Below are positions 37,696 to 50,608 of a stretch of 64,000 nucleotides of DNA, one piece after another (the stretch's first letter is position 1; the number at the start of each line of letters is the position of its first letter). The DNA lies in assembly GCA_033439295.1 (NCBI GenBank), contig JAVTLE010000016.1, forward strand, positions 248,001 to 312,000, given 5' to 3'. Source of the stretch: Deuterostichococcus epilithicus (taxonomy: Eukaryota > Chlorophyta > Trebouxiophyceae > Prasiolales > Stichococcaceae). Both the position numbers and the translations under genes were made by a program. Under the pieces are notes generated by a model. That model was not told where the DNA came from. It worked only from the letters and a program-made list of their open reading frames with translations, and made no database searches.

Positions 37696-40600
37696 CAAGA
37701 ACCGAGACCTCAATTGGTGCGTTCCTCGCATGCATGCCAATGACTGAGCAGTTTTCATCCTCAAGTGACGCATCCGTGATGCACGGTGCCTGTGCACAGC
37801 AGGGTTCGGCCAAACGGCTAACGCGTCTGAACGTGAACGCGTTCGGAACGCATTTGAACGTTTCTGTCTCAACGCACCCAAACGCCAAACCCCTCGCAAA
37901 CGGCACACGTGATTGTCATCAGACGAGTCAGTCAGTCAGTTAGGCGACAAGCTGCTGCTAGGAAACACATCTCTTCGTGCAGAATCAAACGCAAGCATGC
38001 TTGGAAAGCTCTGTTGAGCCTCCCATGTATCGTGATAGCCTGCCTCAGTACTCCAACAGCGCCTGTAGCACTGCCTATGTCCGGATTACCTCAGCACCTC
38101 TAGGCTGACTAAGGCTTGCCGGTTGCACAGCCGTTTCAGATGTCGTTTGCCGTTTAAACGCGTTTCAAACGCGGTCAACGGCAGCCAAAAATGCCCAAAC
38201 GCGCGTTTGGCCGAACCCTGGTCACAGCGTCCCCAGCCATGCGCTGGGATGAATTTCCTTGATGCGAGGTTCTCAGGGAAGCAGCTGCCTCGCTTACTCA
38301 ATGTGGCCTTCCCCGCCGCAGGGGTACCTCCGGCTTTGTGCAGCTGGCACTAGATCTGCAGACGGGCACGCACCTGGCCATCAATTTCGTCAGCCGCGGC
38401 TGGCAGCACGTGGACGTCAACATGAAGGAGATCTCGCGGGAGTTCTTGGTGAGCCGAAGCCCCTCTTCATATTGGTGTTACGCCCAGGATTTGGCTTTGC
38501 AGCAGGAGCTGCGGACACGGGTAAGCCTCCGGCAGACCTGGTGACGTTTGCTGCCCAGTAATCATGCACTCTCGTGGCTCCTGCTGGAAATACTTTACAC
38601 TACTTACACCACCCGTACGTGTCGCTTTGCAGAATCAGCGCATGTGTGCGCTGCACCCCAACATCGTGCAACTGCGGGAGGTTTTCCTGACGCAAGACTA
38701 CCTAGCAGTCGCCATGGAGTATGCAGATGGTGGCGACCTGAGCGAGCACATCGACCAGCAGTACCAAAAGGGGGTGGGTCCCTTGAAACGATGTAAACCA
38801 TCCTCTGTCAGCTCCCGGCTTTCATGCTCTCATGCGTGTCTGCCACGTGGGACTCCGTCTTTCAACGCCCTACACTGGGTAGCTGCTGCCTGTTTGAAAG
38901 ACATCTAGGTGTGCTTGGGTGTGGCCAGCTGGCATGTGTTGTAAGCATCATCATGCAAGCTTCAGGGTGGTGGGTGAAGTTTGTTGGTATAAATCTGCTG
39001 AGCCTTTGTGTAAATCTCATGTCGATCGACTTTCATGTCGGAAGATGACGTCCGCTGGATCTTCCAGCAGCCGATTATCGCCGCGGACTACTGCCATCGC
39101 CTGGGCATCGCCAAGCGTGACATCAAGGTCAGGGCTTGTCTGCGCCACTTCCCTATGGCCTGTCGGGCTGCATGTCCCTGCCGCAGCTGCCGGGAATGGC
39201 CCCCTTGCAGCCAGGCCCCCCTGTCACTCGGGTCTGTCTGACTGCATAAGCAGCGACAGGCCAGTGCTATTTGTCTCTTGTGCCGGCGCCGGCGCGCGTG
39301 TCATCTGGCTTGGTAGCTCGCCCGCAGTTTGGCTGACACACGACCCTGCTCCGTTCCCGTGCCCCGCAGCTGGACAACATGTTGCTGCACAGCCTGTGGC
39401 CGCGGCCGCAGCTCAAGCTGTGCGACTTCGGCTTCAGCAAGAACGAGGTGGTGCAGTCGGTGTCCATGTCTACATGCGGCACGTCTGAGTATATGGCGCC
39501 TGGGGTTCGACTTCCCAAAGTGTTTCGCTCATGCAAACAGTGCACAAGCGAAGTCTCTGCTGTCACCTGTACAGGGTTGTGGAGACCCAAGGCTGTGCAG
39601 CGCAGCAAGTGCTGGCACATCCTGTTGATACCACTCAAACATTGGCAAAACATATGTGTGCCGCCAAGTTGCTACTGATCATTCTTACGGCACTCTAGAA
39701 AGATATCGCGCCTGCGCAGGTGCTGTTCGAGATGAAGTACAATGGCCAGGACGCCGACGTGTGGTCCTGCGGCGTCAGGTGCGAGGCCGTCTAGCAGCCT
39801 GACATGCACCCGATAGTTTTGTGGCCAGCTCGGTGGGGTGAAGTCGTTGAGTGTGAAGTCGTTGTTTCATATCCTCTCATCGTGGTGCCCTGACTGCTGG
39901 AAATCACTCAGCTGCTGACAACTGCGTGGGTTCTGCTGCGCAGCCTGTACGTCATGCTCCCTGGGGTGTTCCCCTTCAGCTGCCCCACCTATGAGCTGTG
40001 CTCTTGCTGACTGGCCTTTTGCTGTGAACCATACTGGACCTTACCCAGGCCATGTGCACACGATGCAACTGCTTTGCTGCCCACCTATGCATGGGTGTAG
40101 TCTTGCAGAGTGGCCTGGACAGCTGCTCCCACATTTCGACCGCCAGCACTATTGCTGCAACACTGCAAACTGACCCACATGCCGTGTGTTGCTGTTGCCA
40201 CAGGCAGAAGCAGACAGCACTGGCGGCAGCACACGCGCCAAGCGCCACATGTTCCACCGTAGCATCGCCGGCGACTACTTCCCCGTGCCTGAGGTGCTGC
40301 CGCCTCCCGCGCCCTGTCTTGTCGCTGCAACTCAATGGCCGGACTTTGCTGTGTGCTCTGTCTTTCCAAAATGCGCCCCGCACTCACATAAGTGTGAAAG
40401 AAATTTCCTGGTCCTTGGCCGTGCTTAACCCTGAAATTTTGTGCTAAAGCCTGAAACCTGCCCTGCGCAGCTGTCGGTGGAGGCGCAGCACCTGCTGCAC
40501 CACATGTTCTGGCCTGACCCCGCGGAGCGGTGCACCATGGAGGATATCTTGGCGCACCCCTGGTCCACCAAGAACCTGCCGCCGGAGCTGGCCCAGCTGA

Positions 40601-40964
40601 ACGACCAGCTGCTGGCGGCAAAGGCGGCGGAGCACGCCGAGTGCCGCCGCTCCCTCGGCGAGCTGGACAGGTGCGTGTGGGTGTGTGTGTGTTTGTGATT
40701 CTGCCACACGTAGAAAAGCTGCCTGACGCATTTTTGAAATTATGCTGCTGTGCTGGCATGGGCCTCATGCTGTGCCCTGCGGCCAGTGACACAGCCCCTG
40801 CCGCTCTCCGGCCGTGTCAGCCATGCGTGATAGCATCTGCCCGCCGCCTGACTTGCGGTCCGTCTGCCTCACACAGGTTTGTCGGCCCGCCCCCCTCGCG
40901 GCCCGGCGCCACCCAGCCCTTCAGCAACCCCTTCAGCACCGCCGCCCGGCGCGGCCTGTTCTGA
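37690..40964 (+). pseudogene. SnRK2-like kinase pseudogene (unit 2 copy)
   Basis: Matches the intact kinase exon by exon: 38322-38448, 38633-38773, about 39014-39127, 39370-39504, 39720-39778, 39944-39995, 40204-40293, 40471-40670, 40877-40964. Lesions: exon 1 is missing except its last few bases; the catalytic Lys of HLAIK is Asn (HLAINF); the exon 4 acceptor AG is lost and an extra T shifts the frame; the catalytic loop reads KRDIK; the APE Glu is Gly (YMAPG); the exon 7 donor GT is CT; and several core residues changed (LTG to LPG, QQL to QQP). A MITE interrupts the first intron. The last two exons are almost unchanged because they fall in the highly similar tract. Any transcript would not give an active kinase. 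Confidence 0.9.
37800..38220. mobile_element. 421-bp hAT-type MITE
   Basis: Perfect 17-bp terminal inverted repeats, CAGGGTTCGGCCAAACG at 37800 and its reverse complement ending at 38220. Flanks GTGCACAG (37792-37799) and GTCACAG (38221-38227) fit a degenerate 8-bp target-site duplication of GTCCACAG, which occurs once and uninterrupted at the empty site in unit 1 (6462-6469). CAGGG ends and an 8-bp duplication are hAT hallmarks. There is no transposase, so it is non-autonomous. Subterminal parts are rich in AACGCGTTT-like words. Confidence 0.9.
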
Positions 40965-43900
40965 GCAGCGAGCCGCCCTGATTTGGGGAGCGCCGCTCGC
41001 TTGGCTGGCGGCCCTTGGCCGCCGTTGCCGCGAGGCCTACTCCGGCCCCATGACCACGCAGCGGGGATTGCTGTGCTGACTGCTGCGGCCTGTAGCAGTC
41101 AGCGCAGCGTCCCTTGCGACGCGTGCCAGGGCCGGAACCCCCGGTGCACGGCCCAGTGCCCGGATTTTGGAGCGGCCACAGTGTCGGCTGGCCGCTGTGA
41201 AGCGCGGACTCCACACCCGCAGCGTCGCTGCCGCAAGGAGTTGTCGCGCTGGGGGGCCACGCAGCTCATCCGCGACGATCGCCCGTGGTTTACGTCTGCA
41301 AAACCCTTCAACTTTTCGGAAGCCACATCCTGCTGTAGATGAGGACAGCTGGGGGGATAGTGCCGCAGCCTGCTGCGCGGCATTGTCTCCTTGCACATTT
41401 TCAGAACGCCAACAGGCGGCAGCTGCGAAAACTCCACACCTATGCCATCACATGACACGGGCAAGGCCGGCTGGTCGGCGCTGCTGGCGGCGGCAGCGCG
41501 TGAGGGCTCATGTCGGCAGGCGCAAGCCTGCCCAGGAGCAAGATGCCTGCTGCCAGCAATGGCCGATGCCGCTGAACCCCACCACCGACACTCCAGCTGC
41601 AGAGAGCTGTCAGACGAGGTTGTAGGGCAATAAATTTCCTTGGTTCTTGGCGGTCGGCACGGGTGTCCAATTTCCGCCGCACCTGCAATTGCCGCTCTGT
41701 CTGTGTCGTCAGCATCTGCCTGACATGACACCGACCTGAACAGATTATGCTTGTCTTGCATTAACAGCTAATGCTGATTGTGAGGCGCCCTCGACACAGC
41801 CACGGTTGAGTTTGTGGCGCCCGCGACGCTCCCTTAGGGCGACAGGGGTTGTTATCCGGGGCATGTGCGGCATGTACATGCTGCATGAAATTGCTTTATA
41901 CACTGCAAAAGTATCGAGACCGGTGAAACTTTAGAGATTGCAACATTCGATGCGATCCGTCATATCATGTGCTGTGCAAGCCGTGTAACCCAGAAGAAGC
42001 ACCTACACCGGTCTGCACAATTCCCCTTGGTCCATCAGAATCGGTGACGGCGGCCTTACCTTCACTTCTTCCACTTCAAGTGTCTGCGACACCTCTACCG
42101 TTCTCAAGGACTACAGGTTCTGCTGGCCAGGTTCAGTAGTCATGCTGATGTTTGCATCACAGTATATGCGGAAACCCGTTTCAGCAGCGACTCTTCGCAG
42201 TTTTGCACTCTGGTCCAGGGCGATCTGCACACACGCATCTGAACTGCAGTTATGTAGGGGATCTTAGCCCATCCTGGAAAGGGGTACCTTTCGTGAGTGG
42301 GAAGCGGCCCGACTAGCAGATTCCGTGAGGTCTTGACCCGAAACCGTGAGCAACCGCAACGCCATTTGCGGCCAACTCCGGACGTTGTAGCGCGCGCCAC
42401 CCCAGTAGGATTGCAGTGTGAGAGTTGACTGAAGTCTCTATGGGCTCGGTGTACGAGATTGTCTCGGTACGCACAGGTTGGAAGCGTCTACATCCGGCCC
42501 GTTTCCACGCCAATCACCGTGTGCAGCGCGTCACTGCACGTATTTCGGCGGTGCTGACCTGCAAAGGCGCCTGAAAGGTTATAGTCACTCCGGTCATGGT
42601 GCGCAAGCTTGCGTGCTTGCTTTTAAGCACGACTTTTGCACTTGGGCGTGCATGCCATGCCTGGCTCGCACTCTCTTTCCAGCAGGCTTGGAGCTTATCA
42701 GAGTGTACTTTCCTGCCGACTGATGCTGACTCTAGCACGTGTTACGCAGGCAAGAAAGAGGAAAGCTACAGTGCAGACTGCCTCTAGCCCGTCAGCAAGG
42801 CGGCGGCGGTGTCTGGTGGTGGACGCAGCTACGGGCAGGCTCGTGCTTGTGGTTCAGCCTCAGCGTGCTCAAAGCGGGGCCATACTTCCCCAGCATGCAG
42901 CCGAGGAGCCTGACGCGGCAACAACGGCAGAAGCGGCGCTGCCGCCGCCGGCCACCATGCAATGCGACGGCGGGGCTGCCGCGAATGCAGACTCAGCTGA
43001 GCAGCCGGGTTTCGAGGCAGAGCCGCTGTTGCCGGAGCCGGACATCCCTTGGCGACGAGTGCTGGCTCGGCGCTGACAGCCTCGGTGATGCTGACGACGA
43101 TGATGCTGGCGGCTCTCTTTCACCGCAACATTCGGACCTGGCCGCAAATGGCATTGCGGTGGACTCACGGATTCGGGTCAAGACACGGAATCTGCTAGTT
43201 GGGCCTCTTCCCACTCACGAAAGGAACCCTTTTCCAGTAAGGGCTAAGGTCCCCCACATGACTGGCATGCGGGAAACCTGGTCGAGTGCTGGCCGACGAC
43301 AACACCGAGGTATCTGATCGTGCTTGCACTTTGCCACACTCCTCTACCTTTTGGCACTACAACTCTTCGGGTGTTTCATCGACCTCGAACACACCATCAT
43401 CAAGGGTGTGCAGGCACACGTAAGATGGCAGCTGCAAGTCTGAAACTGAACATGCTTTCGGCAGCAGCTCGCGCAACGAGCAGCGCAGCTGGAGGCAGAC
43501 GACCGTGTGATGTTTTAGGTGAATCTGCAAATGCCGTGTCTTTGCGGAGAGAATGACTCGGTGTTAATTCAACCTGGTTTATACCAACAACGTGGCATCC
43601 CTGTGCTCTCCACGCCCCTGCGATGTCGACTCTTTCACGTAAAATTCAGGCATGCAATGTAGCGGCGTCCTTTTTGTTGTTGAGTATGCTGTGGGGCAGG
43701 ACGCACAAGTCAATATGGGCGCTCCAATGCAGGTGGCCGGCTCGTCGCTAGGCGTCTCAGCACACTCTCTCGCCTCGCAGCAGGTCTGCACCAGTCAAAG
43801 TCCGTGGCGCTTTGCTGCAGCACTGTGCGGACTGCTTGTAAGCTGTGACAGCGAGCTGCATGGGCCAAGCATGTGCAGGTTGCCGGCCGCATCGTAGTCA

Positions 43901-44245
43901 CCACCATACGCGTACAGCTCTAACGCTGTCTGCCACGCGCCAGGCCGGACCCCTTTCCAGGGCGCCGCCGTGCCCGCGGTCACCGGGCAGCCCTGCAGCC
44001 GCGGTCAGCGCGCGTATCAGGTGGGTTCGCAGCACAGTCGGTGGCCTGAGCAAGCACGCCATGCCTGTGTCGGCCCCGCCACAATTGCGCGCCCGATTCT
44101 GCGGACCCTTGCCCCTGTCAGTGATGCATGGCCAGAGTGGGGGTCAGAACCGGAGGCCTGCAGTATCTGGGCTCACTCTCATCTCCAAGCCGCCCTTTGG
44201 AAGGCTGCCAGACGCTGCGTCGCCGCAGCGGACGGTCACCGCCCA
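40965..44245. other. Kinase-reductase spacer, unit 2; no confident gene
   Basis: Near-identical partner of 9312-12616, including the inverted repeat (arms 42246-42390 and 43121-43264). A small + frame of 81 codons (43652-43897) differs by a single residue from its partner at 12018-12263. In such a uniformly similar tract that is not evidence of selection. Confidence 0.6.
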
Positions 44246-47200
44246 ATGCATCCAGCTGACATGCACCTGCTGCCCCCACAGGTGCGCGCCGAGAGCGGCG
44301 GCAACGGCGCGGGCAACGGGTCCGGCGAGTACGACTTCGACCTGTTCACGCTTGGCGCCGGCAGCGGCGGGACCCGCGCGTCGCGCATGTCAGCCCAGAA
44401 TCACGGTGCGGAGTGGTGTGCCAGCTGTGATTTAGACGGCCATTGCTGCTTTGCCACCCTGACCTGCCCACCTGGACCGCCGGACGGCGTCGACGGCGGG
44501 CTGCCAGCGGGGCGCTGGGAAGCCAGGTCGGACGATGCTGGCCGCGCCGCTGCAAGCCCTAGCCTCGTCCCTGCACGCTGTGAGGCGCCGCCTCCACGCA
44601 GCGCTCCCGGCGCTAAGGAATTGAACCCCACCAGTGACTGCCGCTGCGCAGGCGCCAAGGTGGCGGTGTGCGAGCTGCCCTTCGGCTTCGTCAGCAGCGA
44701 CGCCGTCGGCGGCGCCGGCTGCGTCCTGCGCGGCTGCGTGCCCAAGAAGCTCATGGTGTACGCTGCGGGCTTCACCCAGGAGTTCCGTGAGAGCCGTGGA
44801 TTTGGGTGCGCTCCTTTTGGTCTGGCTGCGGAGGTTCAGCTGCGCATGGCGTCCTGCAACCGTGCAGAAATGAAGGAGAGGTGCTTCAGTTCGCTACTAG
44901 CTCGTCTTGGCCTGAGCCAGGGAGCAGATATAGTGGGTGTTCCAGCTGCGGTGGCAGGGCCAGGGAGCTGCGGCCGCCGTGCTGCTGACGCGCTTAGGCC
45001 AGTTCAGCTGGAGCACAGCAGCGCCAACTGACAGGCGGACGCTCGGCGGCTGCTGCGGGCAGGCCGCCAGCAGCGTGCCAGGCATATTTTTCATCAGCCT
45101 GGACCTAACATGCTGTGTGGTCGCAAGGCAGCCTCAGGCGCATCGCGGGGCGGGCGCCCGCAGCAGTGGCCTTGCAGGAGATGTGACCTGCCCACTGCTG
45201 TAAACTGCGACCGATGCCGGTCCCCGCAGGTGGAACGTGCCAGAGGGCCTGGAGATCGACTGGGACAGTTTCATGGAGAAGAAGAACAGCGAGCTGAAGC
45301 GGTTGAACGGCGTCTACGACAAGCTGCTGGCCAAGGCGGGTGTGACCTTCATCGAGGGCCGCGGCAAGCTGATCGATGCGCACACCGTCGACGTGGACGG
45401 CAAGCGCTACACGGTGCGGCTGTGCTTGCTTTCCCTTGTTGGCAAAGCGGCTGGCAACGCGTTGCCGAAGCCTTACTGACGGCATGCACAAACTGGTTGA
45501 TGTGCATGCCGTTGATGTGGACGGCGACCGCCACACGGTGCTCCCCTTGCAGACCACTGGCTGTCGAGATCATCCTCACGCATTCTTCTTCGAGGTCGCC
45601 TTTGTGTGTTGACTAGCTGTGCAAATTAGGTGACAGGCTGCGGGAGACGTATTGCCGCTGCTGAGCATTTGATGCCCATGTGGACTGCAAATCTCAAGCA
45701 ACCTCGAGCATGTTCTGCCGACAGCGCGTGCGCGGCATGCAATGAAAACGCACTATCCGTCTTCGTGGCAACACTGGCAACGCGGACGTGGAAGCGGCAC
45801 GCAAGACTGGAAACGGTTTGGAACGGTCTGGGCGGTCTGGTCAACAATCTTTTGCATTTGTGTTCTGCAGGCGAAGAACATTCTGATTGCCGTGGGCGGC
45901 CGCGCGGTGCGCGCGCCCATTGATGGGGCGGAGCACTGCCTCACCTCCGACGAGATCCTGGTCCTGCCCAAGGCAAGCTCTTCCCCCAAAACCGCCCATT
46001 CTCCTTTCCCAACCCCGCAGCGCCTTTGCATCTCGTAGGTATTCGATTTGAACGCCTGCCTTTGCTTGCTTGCTGCAACACATGCTTTGGGCACAGCGCA
46101 GGGAGCGACACAGCCCCAAAGATGCTTACCCGGCCCTTGCAACCCGAAACCGGCATTGCCGCTGTGTTCCTTACGCAAGCCTTGGTGAATGCCAGGTCAA
46201 ACGCAGCGTTTCGCCCGCCAAGTTGCTGGTACAGCAACATGGCGGTACGAGTAACTGACATTACGACGAGGTTTTCTTGTAGGTACCAAGAAGCTGGTGG
46301 TCATTGGCCGCTGCTATTTTGGCCTGGTGTCCATGTCATGTTCAAAATCCTGGACATGTGTTGGGTTCGACCCTGACCCCTGTTCTGCGCTGTTCTGCAC
46401 AGGTGCCCAAGAAGCTCGTCGTCATTGGCGGCGGCTACATCGGCCTGGAGTTCGCCTCCATGTTCAACAACCTGGGCACGGAGGTGGACATCTTCATCCG
46501 CGGCGCGGGGCTGCTGCGCGGCTTCGACAAGGAGGTGTGAGACTGACACCGGAGCTCCCCAGTGCCGGATCCTGATGGCTCTGATCATTCTGCGGTGGGA
46601 CGTCTTCATCCACGGCGCTGGACTATGCGGCTTCGGCGGCTTCGACGAGGGAGCGTCCCTGACACTGGCTCGTTGATCACGTATCATCTACGACACGGAG
46701 GTGGTCATGGCCGACGGTTTGCTGGCTCCAGGGTGTGGGTGTCAAGTGTGACACAGTGGACTGCACATCCTGCGCAGATGTGTGGTCGCACATGCTGCTG
46801 ACGGCGCACCCTCCTCTGCGGCGTTCCGCCGCGGCCTTGCCGCACAGCTGCACTTTGTACCTGCCCTGCGCAGCATCCCCACCGCACAGTTGTGGGTGCA
46901 TAGCCGATCGGCATGTACATGTCTCTCTGTGCTGACCCGCCTCCCTGCCTCCTGTGGCGCGCATCTGGTGGGGCTTTGGCGCAGTGCAGTACGAGCGAAG
47001 GGGCTGCAGACACACGGATGCGCCAGTCTCGATGCGGGAAAACCCTTCAATGCTCGACATCAAAGTCACGTTTCGAGCTCACCCGCCCTGTGCGGTTGCG
47101 CAGCTGGTGGACTTCGTCACAGAGGAGTACGAGAAGAAGGGGCTGCGGATACACAAGTACACCAGCCCAAGCCAGATCGTCAAGAACGACGATGGCAGCG

Positions 47201-49246
47201 TGACGGTGCACGCGGACAAGCAGAAGGAGGGCGGAGACGAGAAGGACGCCATCCAGGAGACCGCCGACTACTGCCTCATGGCCACGGGGCGCAAGCCCAA
47301 CACAAAGAACCTGGGCCTGGAGGACGTGCGCAGTCTTCCACCCTCCAAAGCCCTGACGCATCCTGTGAGAAGGTGCCGTGCATGGAGTGGCTGCTGTGGA
47401 GGCTGATCCCGGAGGAGCTCTGGATCTGGGATTCTGCACGAGGAGCCGGCTGGCCCGCCGCAGACCCAGAGGCTTGCTTGCGCCGAGCGGCGCTGTGTGC
47501 AGATTGGCGGCAGACCACAGCCTCCACCGTGCCGTGCAGTTCACAACAGAGCCTGCTGGCTTATTGGCAGCTGACCGGTCGTGCGTCACATGGAAGCTCC
47601 TCTGACTGGGAGGAGCCTCGGCCAAGTGCAATCACTGTCCTGGCTCGGCTTCAGGATCTCTGCCAACTCCAGGTCGGTGTGGACCTCGACGACGGCGGCG
47701 CCGTGAAGGTGGACGAGTTCAGCCGCAGCAGCGTGCCCAACATCTACGCCATCGGCGACGTCACCAATCGCGTCAACCTGACGCCCGTGGCGCTCATGGA
47801 GGTGGGGGCTGCGGGGGGCATGGTTGCGCATGGGTTTGAAGTCTCCTTCTTAGGGTGTTATGATGCAGGGGGTGCGCCCGCACCGCCCTTCATGCGACCT
47901 CTCCTTGAAACCCTCCGAAAACGTCCTTCAGGAACCAGGGCGATGAACGAGTGGTGCAGCAGCACCGCCCAGGAACATTCAACAGGAGCAAGGGTAACCC
48001 TGAAGCCCAACCCTTCTGCACAGGGCATGGCGTTCTCCAAGAACGTCTTTGGCCGGGACGCGGACGCGCGGCCCGTGTATGAGAACGTGGCGTCGGCGGT
48101 GTTCACCGCGCCGCAGATTGCGACGTGCGGCCTCACGGAGGAGGAGGCCCGCGAGCAGTGCGGCGACCTGCTGATCTTCACCTCCACCTTCAGGCGAGAC
48201 TGGTCGTCCACTTTACGACTGTCCACTCTGGTTGTCCACTCAGGTTGTCCTCTCCGAGTGGAACCTCGTTCTGCGGTTTGGTGCTCGGCGGCACACGCCT
48301 CGCCACCTGCGGCGCCAGTGGAGGTGGCACCAGTGGCGGCGCTGCAGCTCCACAATGGCGCCGTGGGTGCCAACGACTTTCTTACTTCTTCTGTCTGATC
48401 TGTCTGCATCGGCAGCAGGCGGCGGCGCCTCTCCTGGCGGCATGCTGACGGCATTCACCTGGCAGCCCTGCCCTGCGCCCGCGCATCGCCGCTCCCAGAG
48501 TGCTTCGCCAGGGTGCTGCATCGGCTGTCACACCGTCGCTGTGGAAGGGCAGAGGCTGCTCATTCCTGTCGGGAAGGCCTCTCTGCGCCATGGTGTCGAG
48601 CAACGGGCGCAACGGCTTCTTCGAGTTGGTCGTGGCCAATGTTTCCAAAGCGTTGGTGTCTCGTTTGGAGCAGGGGCATGCGGGCGACCATTTCGGGCGA
48701 CGAGGGCAAGGGCTTCATCAAACTCATCGTGGCCAAGGACACGGACAAGCTGGTCGGCAGCCACATCGTCGGCTCCGAGGCCGCCGAAATCATGCAGGCA
48801 CGCGCACGCTGCACGCACGCATTTGTACTAGTGGCCTACAGGCCTGCCGACATGGTAAACCGTACGTGGGTCTGCCGAGAGTTGTTGGCGGGGTCCCACG
48901 CGGCTGGTCGCCTTGCGCTGGAGCTTCAGACCGAGAGCACAGCCGTGTCTAGACCTGACAGGAAGCAGAGGTGCAGGCTTAGCTGTGGCAAATTAGCCAC
49001 CCTCAGGCATCAAGGCTGTCATCAAGGCTGTTATCATCCACACCAGAGCAACTCACAGCCCCGGCTCCCGTGCCGCAGGGCATCGCGGTCGCCATGAAGA
49101 TGGGCGTCACCAAGAAGCAGCTGGACAGCACGGTGGGCATCCACCCGTCGTCCGCGGAGGAGATCGTGACGCTACGCGACGTCACCCGCGAGGTGTCCGC
49201 CAAGGCCACCGCCGACGGCAGCCAGAAGGAGACGCAGCACGCCTGA
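44246..49246 (+). CDS. GR: Glutathione reductase, intact copy
   Basis: NADPH-dependent flavoenzyme that reduces glutathione disulfide. Exons: 44246-44405, 44652-44805, 45230-45413, 45871-45972, 46403-46534, 47104-47325, 47673-47801, 48024-48193, 48674-48797, 49079-49246, about 514 residues with all phases consistent. Motifs in order: FAD GAGSGG in [16 protein letters not shown]; redox disulfide [32 protein letters not shown]; second nucleotide motif [39 protein letters not shown]; interface CGLTEEEA; and catalytic His-Pro in [12 protein letters not shown]. The start is either ATG 44246 or 44261, both in frame with exon 1. No convincing transit peptide and no clear SKL tail are seen, so it is probably the cytosolic type, whose C-terminus it resembles most ([21 protein letters not shown]). 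Three introns begin with GC rather than GT (after 45972, 48193 and 48797). Confidence 0.93.
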
Positions 49247-50608
49247 AGCAAGGAAGGAGATGCCGATGTGACGTCGTTCCTGGGGTGGGGATGGCATTGG
49301 AACGGTGAGGCGCACGGGCGGCTGCCACCACGGGTGGCGATGGTGCCAGCCGCGGCGCTGCCACAGCTGGCCGATGGCGCTGTGGAGTCGGGCAGGAGAC
49401 CGGCGAGTCTGCTGCGCATGTTTGATGCCCAGCGCTGGCGGTGTGCCGGCCCCTGCCCCGAGCCTCTGCTGGGCTGGGTGTCATGACGGCACTGCCGCTG
49501 GCTGCCAGCGCCTCACAGGCTTCGATTATGGGGCCATATCGCCATCGCTACAGGGCAAATTGCCTGGACGTGAGTGGCTGTCTAGTCGCGGCGCATCGTT
49601 AATCTGAACTCACCCACTGCATGATAGCGTGGCCTTGCCTGGGAGCGGTCAATCCATGACCTATTTCTTGGATGACGTTGATGCATCAGCATCTTGCAGC
49701 AGGTGAGATAGCATGTCTGTCGGGAAACATGTCTGTTGGGAAATGTTGCAGAACTGTCACCCGTTTGCGCACAAATTCAGCTACGGCGGCCGCAAACTTT
49801 GTTCCAGGGGTTCATGGTTGCTTGCTGCTATGAGGCCGGTGAGGGCGGAACGAAGGCGTCTTGAGGCTTGTGTAATGATACAACTTGCATCTCATTCGGG
49901 GGCTGACGGGCATGTCATAAAATGTTGCGGTGGCTGCCTGCTGCAGCCCGCAAGTGGACCGGGCGCAATGCCGCCGAACAGCTCGTATTATTGTTTGTGA
50001 GGCTATTCTGATATGAGAGTAACCGAATGAAACGGGCATGATGTACTCGTACTTGTCGTGTGCTACGTGTCATCAGTCAGCATTTAATGACAGTGGACAG
50101 TTGGACAACGATCTGACGCCCTCCGTCAATAGACCACCTCTAAGTGCGGGGATGCTCTTGACCATGCATGGCCGCTCTACCCTATTGTGGCACTGTAGCT
50201 GCGCGGTCAACAGCTTGCAAATTTTAGGCCATTGCAGCCCCTCATATAGGTTCGTCTAAGCTGAGCACAGACTCGTCCAGAGATAGAATCGTGCGCTATG
50301 GAGAGACAGGAAGTGCGAGAATAAGAGCGGTTGGCTATCGATTTACACAGCGCGTCCAACACTTGAATGGCTCGCAAACCGATCAATTTCTCTGCTTCGA
50401 CGAGACTGGGAAATTCATGACCACCATGCCTGGTACCAGAGGCTTGCAGAGGCGGCGGCAACCTCTGATCCGGAGCGTGGCTGCCAGTGCTGCAGTGGCT
50501 TCGCCGCTGCTGCTGCCGCCGTGCTGTGAGGCTGCTGTCGCTGCCGCTTCCTTCCGCCACTGCCGCCAGCTGATGCCGCCCATGATGCCATTGTGTGCGA
50601 ACCCAAGT
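49247..50608. other. Convergent 3' region between reductase and eL33; no gene
   Basis: To about 49705 this is duplicated reductase flank. From about 50070 it is the eL33 3' UTR, which has a diverged copy at 36960 onward. The piece between (about 49706-50069) is unique here and takes the place of the roughly 20 kb found at the equivalent point of unit 1. No exon is supported. Confidence 0.55.

Larger units (their letters stand above)
37690..49705 (+). repeat. Segmental duplication, unit 2
   Basis: Second copy of the 6370-16870 block. It begins with the last bases of kinase exon 1 and carries an extra 421-bp element at 37800-38220 and about 1.37 kb of reductase exons and introns that unit 1 has lost. 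On both sides it abuts eL33 3' sequence (36960-37695 and 50070-50785), which is what a tandem duplication would leave. Confidence 0.92.

Noticed and set aside
43970-44405. Upstream extension of the reductase frame as a transit peptide
   Set aside because: The extension opens with GTG, not ATG. In-frame ATGs at 44246 and 44261 lie just before the FAD domain and give a length normal for a cytosolic enzyme.
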